Part shown: in pieces, positions 8,731 through 14,576 of the stretch
Layout of the letters: each line of letters starts with the position of its first letter
How positions within the stretch are numbered: the first letter of the stretch is position 1
Assembly: GCA_035644395.1 (NCBI GenBank)
Contig: DASQOR010000031.1
Location: forward strand, 1 to 64,000
Direction of reading: 5' to 3'
Source: JBGPLJ01 sp035644395
GTDB taxonomy: Bacteria; Pseudomonadota; Gammaproteobacteria; Steroidobacterales; Steroidobacteraceae
Length of the DNA: 64,000 nucleotides
Notes under the pieces: model-generated
Told to the model about the DNA's origin: nothing
The model's database searches: none
The model's input: the letters and a program-made list of their open reading frames with translations, nothing else
Made by a program: the position numbers and the translations under genes

Positions 8731-10140
8731 TTACGTGGCGCTGCCTTTTTCTGCGTAGGCAATGGCCCGATCGATGCGCGCGAGCACGCGCTCGCGTCCC
8801 GCGAGCGCCAGCGTCTGATCGATAGGCGGGGACACCGAGCCACCGGCGACGGCGACACGCAGCGGCTGCGCAATCTTGCCGAGCCCGAGCCCAAGCTCGA
8901 TCGCCAGGCCATTCAGAAAGTCGTGCACCGCCGCGGCCGACCAGGCCTCGAGTCTGGAGAGACCCTCGCGCGCGCGGCGCATGAGCGGCAAGGATTCCGC
9001 CGTGAAGGACTTCTTCGCGGCCTTCTCGTCGTAGCCGTCGAAGTCGCGGAAGAAGAAGAGGCTGTTGCGCGCCATCTCGGCGAAGGTCTTCGAGCGCTCG
9101 CGCTGCGCGAGCACGATGCCCTCGAGTGTCGCGAGATCGTCCGTCGTGACGCCGAGGATCGCGAGCTGTTCCTGCAAGACGAGCGCCAGCCGCCGCGGGT
9201 CCGCGCGCATCATGTGCTGCTGGTTGAGCCACATGAGCTTTTCCGGATTGAACGCGGTCGCCGACTTGTTGACGTCCGCGATGTCGAAGTGCTGCGCCAT
9301 CTCATCGAGCGTGAACACTTCCTGGTCGCCATGCGACCAGCCAAGCCGCACGAGGTAGTTGAGGAGTGCCTCGGGCAGGTAGCCCTCCTCCTTATATTGG
9401 AGAACGCTCACGGCGCCGTGGCGCTTCGAGAGCTTGGTGCCGTCGGGCCCGAGAATCATCGGCAGGTGCGCGTAGACAGGCGGCGTTCCGCCCAGCGCAC
9501 GCAGCATGTTCATCTGGCGCGGCGTGTTGTTCAGGTGATCGTCGCCGCGGATGACGTGCGTGATCTTCATGTCCCAGTCGTCGACGACCACGCAGAAGTT
9601 ATAGGTCGGCGTGCCGTCCGAGCGGGCGATGATGAGATCGTCGAGCTCCGTGTTCTGGAACACGACGCGGCCATGCACGACGTCTTCGACCACGGTCTCG
9701 CCATCGAGGGGGTTCTTGAAGCGGACGACGGCAGGAATCCCCTCGCGCGGCGCCGTGAGCTTGCGGCAGCGGCCGTCATAGCGCGGCTTCTCACCCCTCG
9801 CCTGCTGCGCGGCGCGCATCGCATCGAGTTCTTCTTTGGTGCAGTAGCAGCGATACGCATGCCCCGCGCGCAGGAATTGATCGATGACCTCCTTGTATCG
9901 ATCGAAGCGCTTGGTCTGGTAGAACGGACCCTCGTCGTGCGGGAGTCCAACCCATTTCATGCCGTCGAGAATGACCTGGATGGCGGCCTCGGTAGAGCGC
10001 GCACGGTCCGTGTCTTCGATTCTCAGGACGAAAGTGCCGTGATGACGCCGGGCATAGAGCCAGCAGAAGAGCGCCGTGCGGACACCCCCGATGTGCAGCA
10101 GTCCGGTGGGACTGGGGGCAAAGCGGGTGCGGACGGTCAT
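8731..10140 (-). CDS. gltX: Glutamyl-tRNA synthetase
   Basis: 469 aa from the ATG at 10138-10140, chosen because the protein then begins MTVRTRFAPSPTG, the conserved class I start; an upstream extension to 10191 is possible but unlike the family. HIGH-type motif HIGG lies at 16-19 and the KMSKS equivalent in GTKLSKRHG. A zinc-knuckle-like CYCTKEELDAM segment lies in the first 110 residues. The enzyme charges tRNA-Glu for translation. It is the first gene of a compact minus-strand run with kup, the sigma factor and the kinase. Confidence 0.95.
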   Translation of the reverse strand: MTVRTRFAPSPTGLLHIGGVRTALFCWLYARRHHGTFVLRIEDTDRARSTEAAIQVILDGMKWVGLPHDEGPFYQTKRFDRYKEVIDQFLRAGHAYRCYCTKEELDAMRAAQQARGEKPRYDGRCRKLTAPREGIPAVVRFKNPLDGETVVEDVVHGRVVFQNTELDDLIIARSDGTPTYNFCVVVDDWDMKITHVIRGDDHLNNTPRQMNMLRALGGTPPVYAHLPMILGPDGTKLSKRHGAVSVLQYKEEGYLPEALLNYLVRLGWSHGDQEVFTLDEMAQHFDIADVNKSATAFNPEKLMWLNQQHMMRADPRRLALVLQEQLAILGVTTDDLATLEGIVLAQRERSKTFAEMARNSLFFFRDFDGYDEKAAKKSFTAESLPLMRRAREGLSRLEAWSAAAVHDFLNGLAIELGLGLGKIAQPLRVAVAGGSVSPPIDQTLALAGRERVLARIDRAIAYAEKGSAT

Positions 10141-10234
10141 AAGCTCGGGTTCGCGCAAAACGGCGGTGGCAAGGGGCGCGGATTGTAGCAAAAGCGGCCG
10201 TCGAACCCGCTTTTGGGCGCCGATAAGCCCGCGT

Positions 10235-10263
10235 TTGACCTAGGAAAAAGGCGTCACTACACT
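10235..10263 (+). promoter_or_regulatory. sigma-70 promoter of tRNA-Val
   Basis: TTGACC at 10235-10240, a 17-bp spacer, and TACACT at 10258-10263, followed by a GC-rich discriminator (typical of stringently controlled stable RNA promoters). The mature tRNA starts 33 bp downstream. The rest of 10192-10295 shows nothing else. Confidence 0.75.
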
Positions 10264-10295
10264 ACCGCGCCCTTCGGGACCGAATTTAGCCATTC

Positions 10296-10370
10296 GGGCG
10301 GTTAGCTCAGCGGTAGAGCACAGCTTTCACACGGCTGGGGTCACTGGTTCAATCCCAGTACCGCCCACCA
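10296..10370 (+). tRNA. tRNA-Val (anticodon CAC)
   Basis: 75 nt: acceptor GGGCGGT/ACCGCCC, D-arm GCTC/GAGC, anticodon stem CAGCT/GGCTG with loop TTCACAC (anticodon CAC, reading GTG), T-arm ACTGG TTCAATC CCAGT, and an encoded CCA. Its 3' half is repeated at 14501-14546, so an element has integrated here while leaving the tRNA intact. Confidence 0.93.
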
Positions 10371-10371
10371 G
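10326..10371 (+). repeat. Left attachment repeat (attL) in the 3' half of tRNA-Val
   Basis: A 46-bp stretch from TTCACACGGC through the tRNA 3' end and one further G recurs at 14501-14546 with a single mismatch (T at 10336 versus A at 14511). It overlaps the tRNA anticodon loop to CCA, the usual target of tyrosine recombinases. Confidence 0.9.
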
Positions 10372-10524
10372 TTCAAAGTGACTTTGAATCAAAGCGTTGG
10401 AAAGTCGCCCGACTTTGCATTTCTTTGTGAATGGTCAGTTTTGAGCAGATTGGGAGACTTTGGGGCACCTCCAGTTTCCCGTGCCATGCGGACGCCAACA
10501 CGTACGCGAAAAGGCAGGTGTCCC

Positions 10525-10990
10525 ATGGCTACGTTCGAGAAGCGCGGAAACTTCTGGCGCGCCAAAGTCCGTCGACGCGGTTGCCCCGATCAAACACGCT
10601 CCTTCAACACGAAAGCACTCGCCGAGAAATGGGCGCGCGTCGTTGAATTTGAATTCGATCACGCTGGATTCGTTGATCGAAGTGTTACCGAGCGCACTGC
10701 TCTCTCCGAAATCCTCATTCGCTACGCACGCGAGGTGACACCGGGGAAGCGCGGTGCTCAATCCGAAGCGTTGCGTGTCACCGCGATGGCGAAGAGGCGC
10801 TTTGCGAGTATTCAGATGTCCGCGCTCACCAGCTCGCATCTAGCGTCGTTCCGTGATGAAAGGCTGCGGCAGGTGTCATCCGGGACAGTGTGTCGCGAGT
10901 TCTCGGTTGCGCGACGGCGAGGAACGGCGGCTACTGGCGGCTGTCGAGCAGGCCGCCGCTGCGCTCGCGCGTGCCTGGCGTACGCTCGAC
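10525..10990 (+). pseudogene. Tyrosine-recombinase integrase, internally deleted and truncated
   Basis: From the ATG at 10525 the frame reads MATFEKRGNFWRAKVRRRG, the arm-type DNA-binding start common to phage and island integrases, then a SAM-like core-binding segment (to about VCREFS near 10902). The expected continuation then appears in the next frame as SRLRDGEERRLLAAVEQA (from 10901), so roughly 40 codons that normally separate these blocks are missing and the frame is shifted. The catalytic domain with its Arg-His-Arg-Tyr residues is absent. It lies 154 bp after tRNA-Val, as expected for the element's integrase. The 3' limit is approximate because it meets the convergent 10992-11975 gene. 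Confidence 0.75.
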
Positions 10991-10991
10991 G

Positions 10992-11975
10992 TCACGACGT
11001 TCTCGCCGGCACTGCATGGCAGCCGCCATCCCGGCGCAGCGCGAGAATCTGCACACTGATGTCCGCGACGCGGCGTTGCAGATCGGGGTCTTGCAATGAG
11101 CGATCGCGCCAGGTCGAATCTGCATGCAGTCCCTCAAGCTCTTGCTCCATCAAGCTCGCGGCACGACATATTGTTGCGCGCGGATTCCACTCGACTCCAG
11201 CCGGCTGCTCACTCTCGGCAATGCCGAGCGCCGTTGAGACGGGCGGCACCGGGAACCAACCGGCTGCAGCGGCCAGTCTCGCCGCCCCGGCCCCTCCCTG
11301 ATTGATCGAGCCGTGCGTGCTGCCACCAAGCGTCGGATCGAAGCTCGTCAACAGATAGGCAATGGTCCAGCCGAGCGACTCGACCTCAACGCTCGCCCGT
11401 GCGTCTCGCCACTCGCGACCTGCAAACAGTGCTTGTGACGCCCCGGGTTCCAAGCCAACAAAGCGATCAAATGTCACCGGCCTTGCAATGGGCGGCCCGC
11501 GACCTCCGCTTCGGAATGTCGCATGAGCCAACGCAAGCTGATAGAGAAGGTATCGCTGCAGATCGCGAGGCCGATTGAGTGCCACCGCCAATGCGACTGC
11601 GTCAAGCGCAGCATCGTGCAGTGTCAGATACCCGGCACTGATCCGCACTTTCAGCGCTCCACCCGCCTCGCGCCTGGCACCGATGTTGTAGGGTGATGGA
11701 TCGTCCATCACCTCGATAACGAGCGACGACGGGCGCGATGTCGCGACGCTCACGATGCCGTGGCGGAGTGCCGGCACGACCTGGCGATCCAGAAGCGTCC
11801 TCAGACTTTCGACATTTCGCTTTGCGATCTCTGTTTGATCGACGTTATCGGGTCGAAGTCTGGCCGGCTGCTTGTCATCAACGTCCGAGGCCGCGACCAG
11901 GCCAAGGCACACCGTCAGCAGCCACAGGAGCAATGCCGGGATCGCCGCACACCGAACCGAAAAGGAGATTTTCAT
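10992..11975 (-). CDS. Secreted protein of unknown function (327 aa)
   Basis: The N-terminus has a clear signal peptide (MKISFSVR, then a hydrophobic run AAIPALLLWLLTVCLGLVAA). The mature part is mixed alpha/beta with a hydrophobic helical segment LLYQLALAHATF in the middle and a second, VESLGWTIAYLL. No catalytic motif was recognised and no HExxH is present. It is the last gene of a three-gene minus-strand group in the tRNA-Val element and its 3' end abuts the integrase remnant, so the C-terminus could be altered. Coding-like codon use supports a real gene; function unknown. Confidence 0.55.
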   Translation of the reverse strand: MKISFSVRCAAIPALLLWLLTVCLGLVAASDVDDKQPARLRPDNVDQTEIAKRNVESLRTLLDRQVVPALRHGIVSVATSRPSSLVIEVMDDPSPYNIGARREAGGALKVRISAGYLTLHDAALDAVALAVALNRPRDLQRYLLYQLALAHATFRSGGRGPPIARPVTFDRFVGLEPGASQALFAGREWRDARASVEVESLGWTIAYLLTSFDPTLGGSTHGSINQGGAGAARLAAAAGWFPVPPVSTALGIAESEQPAGVEWNPRATICRAASLMEQELEGLHADSTWRDRSLQDPDLQRRVADISVQILALRRDGGCHAVPARTS

Positions 11976-12036
11976 TCGAACCGGCCGGAACGCGTCGACC
12001 GCGGGCGCCGACGCGCAGACAAGCCGACTTGCCGCA

Positions 12037-12068
12037 CGATCGGGCCGGTCAGATCACCGGCCCGATCG
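12037..12068 (-). terminator. Strong hairpin between two element genes
   Basis: A perfect 13-bp inverted repeat, CGATCGGGCCGGT with its complement, encloses a 6-nt loop. It lies 11 bp beyond the stop of the 122-aa gene and before the start of the 327-aa gene. There is no U-tract, so it may be a weak terminator or an RNA processing or stability hairpin. Confidence 0.45.
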
Positions 12069-12078
12069 GCGGTAGGGC

Positions 12079-12447
12079 TCAGGCGAGCTTCGCCATTTCC
12101 CTAAGCGACGCTGCCATCGCACGCGCGTCGCTCGCGGCCTGACGGTAGGAGGCCGCTAACTTGTCGCAATGGTTGGCGAGGCTTCGAAATGACGCCTCTT
12201 GCTTGCTGCCACCACTGATCTGCACGCGGTAAAGCGCTGCCATCTTGGCGTGATGATCCGCCCGGGCCTCGAGCGATGCCGCTTCCTGCTCGGACTTCGC
12301 GGCTTCGGAGTTGTATTCCGCCGCGCCTTTTGGCATGGCCATCTCGCTGTTGTTGCTCGCTGCGGCGAATGTAGTGACCGCGATTCCACTCAGTCCAAGA
12401 CCCGCGGCAAGGCTCGCCGCGAGTAAAATGTGTTTGAAGCGATTCAT
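12079..12447 (-). CDS. Small helical secreted protein (122 aa), unknown function
   Basis: Signal peptide at about 1-29 (MNRFKHILLAASLAAGLGLSG ends near TFAAA). The mature chain is nearly all helix-forming, rich in Ala, Glu and Lys, with periodic His, Met and Tyr (ADHHAKMAALYRVQ and ANHCDKLAASYRQA), which suggests a periplasmic helical hairpin or coiled coil. Spaced His/Met residues could bind metal, but this is inference. It lies between a Cys-rich secreted protein gene (96 bp upstream) and the 327-aa secreted gene. No named family recognised. Confidence 0.6.
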   Translation of the reverse strand: MNRFKHILLAASLAAGLGLSGIAVTTFAAASNNSEMAMPKGAAEYNSEAAKSEQEAASLEARADHHAKMAALYRVQISGGSKQEASFRSLANHCDKLAASYRQAASDARAMAASLREMAKLA

Positions 12448-12543
12448 GATGATTTCCTCGTGTCGAATTGAAATGCGTCGCGTGAAAGGTCCACGCGAGA
12501 GCGGCGCCCGCAGGAGCGCGCTTAAATCGAGCGACGAGGAAAG

Positions 12544-12957
12544 TTAGAGTCGAAGACGACCGGTGCGCAGGTAGGTCAGTTTCGCGTCAACTCGCGGAGG
12601 GTCAATCGATGCGTCATGGCGCAGTGGCGCTTGAGCCACCCCCGGCGCAGGTTCCGGCCAAGCGTTTGCCAGCAGGGGATCGGAAACATCGAGACCAACG
12701 CGCTCCTGTGACGGGCGAGCGGAATCGGTCATGACGGCGGGCGCGGCGGCAACCTGCGAAGCACAGCAAGTCGGAGTACTTGCCTGTGCGACTGGGGATG
12801 ATCCGTCGCCGCTTGGGCACGATGGGGAATTACCCGAACAGCAATCGCCGCCGATCGCGGCAAATGAGCAGGCCAAGGCCGGCGCGGCGAGGCCGAGGAG
12901 GCCTACACAAAGAATCGCGGCCTTGATCAATCGACGAAACACGTTTCGCCTCCCCAT
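12544..12957 (-). CDS. Cys-rich secreted protein, paralogue of the 30310-30708 product
   Basis: 137 aa from the ATG, or 132 aa from an in-frame GTG at about 12942. The GTG start is favoured because the product then starts xFRRL and has exactly the length of its paralogue at 30310-30708. Shared features: a hydrophobic export signal with Cys12, Cys25 at the cleavage region, DCCSG at 33-37, a second vicinal Cys pair (59-60), a divergent Pro/Ala/Ser-rich middle, and a conserved end LTYLRTGRLRL. Vicinal cysteines suggest thiophilic metal binding in the periplasm (inference). The paralogue heads a Cus-type efflux operon, which points the same way. Family not recognised by name. Confidence 0.65.
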   Translation of the reverse strand: MGRRNVFRRLIKAAILCVGLLGLAAPALACSFAAIGGDCCSGNSPSCPSGDGSSPVAQASTPTCCASQVAAAPAVMTDSARPSQERVGLDVSDPLLANAWPEPAPGVAQAPLRHDASIDPPRVDAKLTYLRTGRLRL

Positions 12958-13259
12958 TTGCCCGTCCGATGGACCGCGCAGGCGCCGATACGTTCCGCGC
13001 TGTGGCCGGATATGTCAATCGTGCGACGCATGGCGCACGTCGGGGTCGGGTCCTGACAGCCACCGGCTGCGGGTTGCGGCCTCAGCCCATCGGTGCTCCA
13101 GGTCTCCCCCAACGCCGCAGCAACGCCGCCGCGTTGCCGACTGTATCCCGCTGTACACCGTCGTCCACCGGTATACGCCGTGAGCGCAGGCGAAGGGAAT
13201 TCAGAAACTCACCGGAAGCCAAAGGACGCTCCGCCATGACCGGGATATTGCCTGGATCG
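12958..13259. other. Intergenic segment, no gene recognised
   Basis: 302 bp upstream of the Cys-rich gene and downstream of the nucleotidyltransferase-like gene. Frames crossing it have no family pattern. It should contain the promoter for the minus-strand Cys-rich gene, but no convincing -35/-10 pair was picked out. Confidence 0.4.
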
Positions 13260-14072
13260 TCAACAAATTCGCCGGCTCGGTCCTCTCCCCGGCGCCATGT
13301 CACGTGGCTTGGACGCCAACTTCTTGAGCGTCGCCCGCCTCTCCGCAACGTCCGCCACGATCTGCGGCCAGCGCGCTTTGTGAAGCGCCGACGTAGTGCG
13401 GAAATCCTCGAGCGGAATCGCCTCCAGGGGTTCAATGCCGAAGAGCAGAAAGACGCGTACGGCAGCACTTTCGCTCGCGATCTCCGCGACGCGCTCGAGC
13501 AGCTTCAGCCCCGTTCTCTCGCTGCGGGTCGCGACCTGCTGCCGAATGAATGCGCGCACGACATCGACGGCGAGTTTTGCCTGCGCGATCCCTGCACGCG
13601 TGCGCTTCTCGGGCAGCAGATGGAGATTCTGGATGCGGCTATCCATCACGTCGATCGGGTGGATGACCCGCAAGTGCCCGATGCCCGGCACCTCGATCTC
13701 CACTGCGCGGCGGACAAGGTCTTTCGTCGTGAGCCCGGCGACTCCGGATAGAAAATCGACCTGCTTCACACCGCCATTCTTGACGCGATGACTCACCTTG
13801 CCGGTCTGTGGAGTTGCGTCATCGATCGCAGGTATCCAGACCTCCCAGCCGAGGCGCTTCCCGAGGTTCTTGGCGAGAACCGCATCACCGATGAAGTCGG
13901 CATCGGCCGTGACGCCGGAAACAAGACTTGCAGGGCGTTTCACCTGCAGATAGTCCGCCCAGAAGGCCAGCGACTGGCCCCCGACGAGGAGCCCGAGAGG
14001 CGAGCAGATGCTCAGGATCTTCTTCACGTCCTCGGGTGTGAGCGCCGCTTCGGTGTCGCGCTTACTCGTCAT
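13260..14072 (-). CDS. Nucleotidyltransferase-fold protein, putative toxin partner of a Phd/YefM antitoxin
   Basis: 270 aa. The N-terminal part shows the elements of the minimal nucleotidyltransferase fold: LLVGGQSLAFWADYL (GG-x-S helix), then DADF (about 58-61) as the DxD metal site, and KQVDFLSG as a third acidic strand, followed by a helical C-terminal half with HPIDVMDSRIQNL, reminiscent of AbiEii-type enzymes. The start overlaps the antitoxin gene end by 11 bp, typical of toxin-antitoxin translational coupling. A toxin role is inferred from this arrangement. The extreme C-terminus (PRDMAPGRGPSRRIC) looks low-complexity and may be altered. It could instead be a housekeeping-like nucleotidyltransferase carried by the element. 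Confidence 0.6.
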   Translation of the reverse strand: MTSKRDTEAALTPEDVKKILSICSPLGLLVGGQSLAFWADYLQVKRPASLVSGVTADADFIGDAVLAKNLGKRLGWEVWIPAIDDATPQTGKVSHRVKNGGVKQVDFLSGVAGLTTKDLVRRAVEIEVPGIGHLRVIHPIDVMDSRIQNLHLLPEKRTRAGIAQAKLAVDVVRAFIRQQVATRSERTGLKLLERVAEIASESAAVRVFLLFGIEPLEAIPLEDFRTTSALHKARWPQIVADVAERRATLKKLASKPRDMAPGRGPSRRIC

Positions 14073-14325
14073 CGAACTCGCTCGGGACGTTCAGCATCCG
14101 CGCGGCCCGCGCGCGATCCGGGGGAATCATGTGCTTCTCGCCCCATTGCGCGTCCTGCGCCGCGTCGGGCCCCGCGGCCAGCGCCGCACTGAGTGCGCGG
14201 GGCGACAGCACCACGGCGACGAGCCGACCGTGTTTCACGATCTCGACACGCCCCATGGCCGCAACGTCCTCGAGGAGGCCACCGAAGTTGTTCTTGGCGT
14301 CGCTGGCGGATACTTGTTTTGACAT
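14062..14325 (-). CDS. Phd/YefM-family antitoxin
   Basis: 87 aa starting MSKQVSASDAKNNFGGLLED, with the Phd/YefM fold pattern: N-terminal strand, S-x-x-[DE]-A-[KR]-x-x-[FL] helix, and the turn VEIVKHGRLVAVVLSP. The acidic C-terminal tail (PSEFDDE) would be the toxin-binding part. These proteins neutralise a toxin and repress their own operon. It overlaps the next gene by 11 bp. Two inverted repeats sit directly upstream of its start (see 14328-14353). Phd/YefM antitoxins usually pair with Doc, YoeB or similar; the nucleotidyltransferase-like partner here is unusual. Confidence 0.82.
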   Translation of the reverse strand: MSKQVSASDAKNNFGGLLEDVAAMGRVEIVKHGRLVAVVLSPRALSAALAAGPDAAQDAQWGEKHMIPPDRARAARMLNVPSEFDDE

Positions 14326-14327
14326 TT

Positions 14328-14353
14328 GGCTATTTTAGCCACTATATAAGTGG
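14328..14353 (-). promoter_or_regulatory. Putative autoregulatory operator of the Phd/YefM module
   Basis: Two adjacent inverted repeats begin 3 bp upstream of the antitoxin ATG: GGCTA-TTT-TAGCC (14328-14340) and CCACT-ATATA-AGTGG (14339-14353). The AT-rich centre stands out from the GC-rich surroundings. Phd-type dimers bind such paired palindromes; assignment is by position. The stretch 14354-14500 shows nothing further. Confidence 0.5.
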
Positions 14354-14500
14354 TATCGCAAGCGGGCGGTGCCGCCCTGCACCTCCGCAGGGGCAAGCGG
14401 ATCCCTACCGATGCCCAGGATGACTCGGTCCCGTTGGCGCTCAAGGGAATCGATTTTACGAACTCGCGCTGATCTCGATGAACGCTGCCTCCATACGGCG

Positions 14501-14546
14501 TTCACACGGCAGGGGTCACTGGTTCAATCCCAGTACCGCCCACCAG
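14501..14546 (+). repeat. Right attachment repeat (attR) of the tRNA-Val element
   Basis: Duplicates 10326-10371 with one mismatch in 46 bp. It contains only the 3' half of the tRNA (loop to CCA) and is therefore not a functional tRNA gene. Confidence 0.9.
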
Positions 14547-14576
14547 AGTTCACGGAGTCGGGCCAGGCCTGCACCG

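Larger units (their letters stand above)
10326..14546. mobile_element. Integrated element in tRNA-Val (about 4.2 kb)
   Basis: The boundaries are the 46-bp direct repeats at 10326-10371 and 14501-14546. Just inside the left end lies an integrase remnant, in the position and orientation expected for a tRNA-targeting island. Cargo, all on the minus strand: a 327-aa secreted protein, a 122-aa helical secreted protein, a Cys-rich secreted protein with a paralogue beside the cus operon, and a Phd/YefM antitoxin with a nucleotidyltransferase-like partner. The integrase has lost its catalytic domain, so the element is probably immobile unless helped in trans. Genes outside (gltX side and the 742-aa regulator) look like ordinary chromosome. 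Confidence 0.85.

Noticed and set aside
8293..10188. 631-codon plus-strand frame
   Set aside because: Antisense to kup and gltX, composition rich in Arg/Glu/His typical of shadow frames.
10141..10191. Upstream extension of gltX
   Set aside because: The conserved family start MTVRTRFAPSPTG begins at 10140; the extra residues do not match the family.
12969..13751. 260-codon plus-strand frame in the tRNA-Val element
   Set aside because: Mostly antisense to the nucleotidyltransferase-like gene, and the remaining part has no family pattern.
14501..14546. Second tRNA-Val gene
   Set aside because: Only the 3' half is present; no D-arm or 5' acceptor strand precedes it. It is an att repeat.
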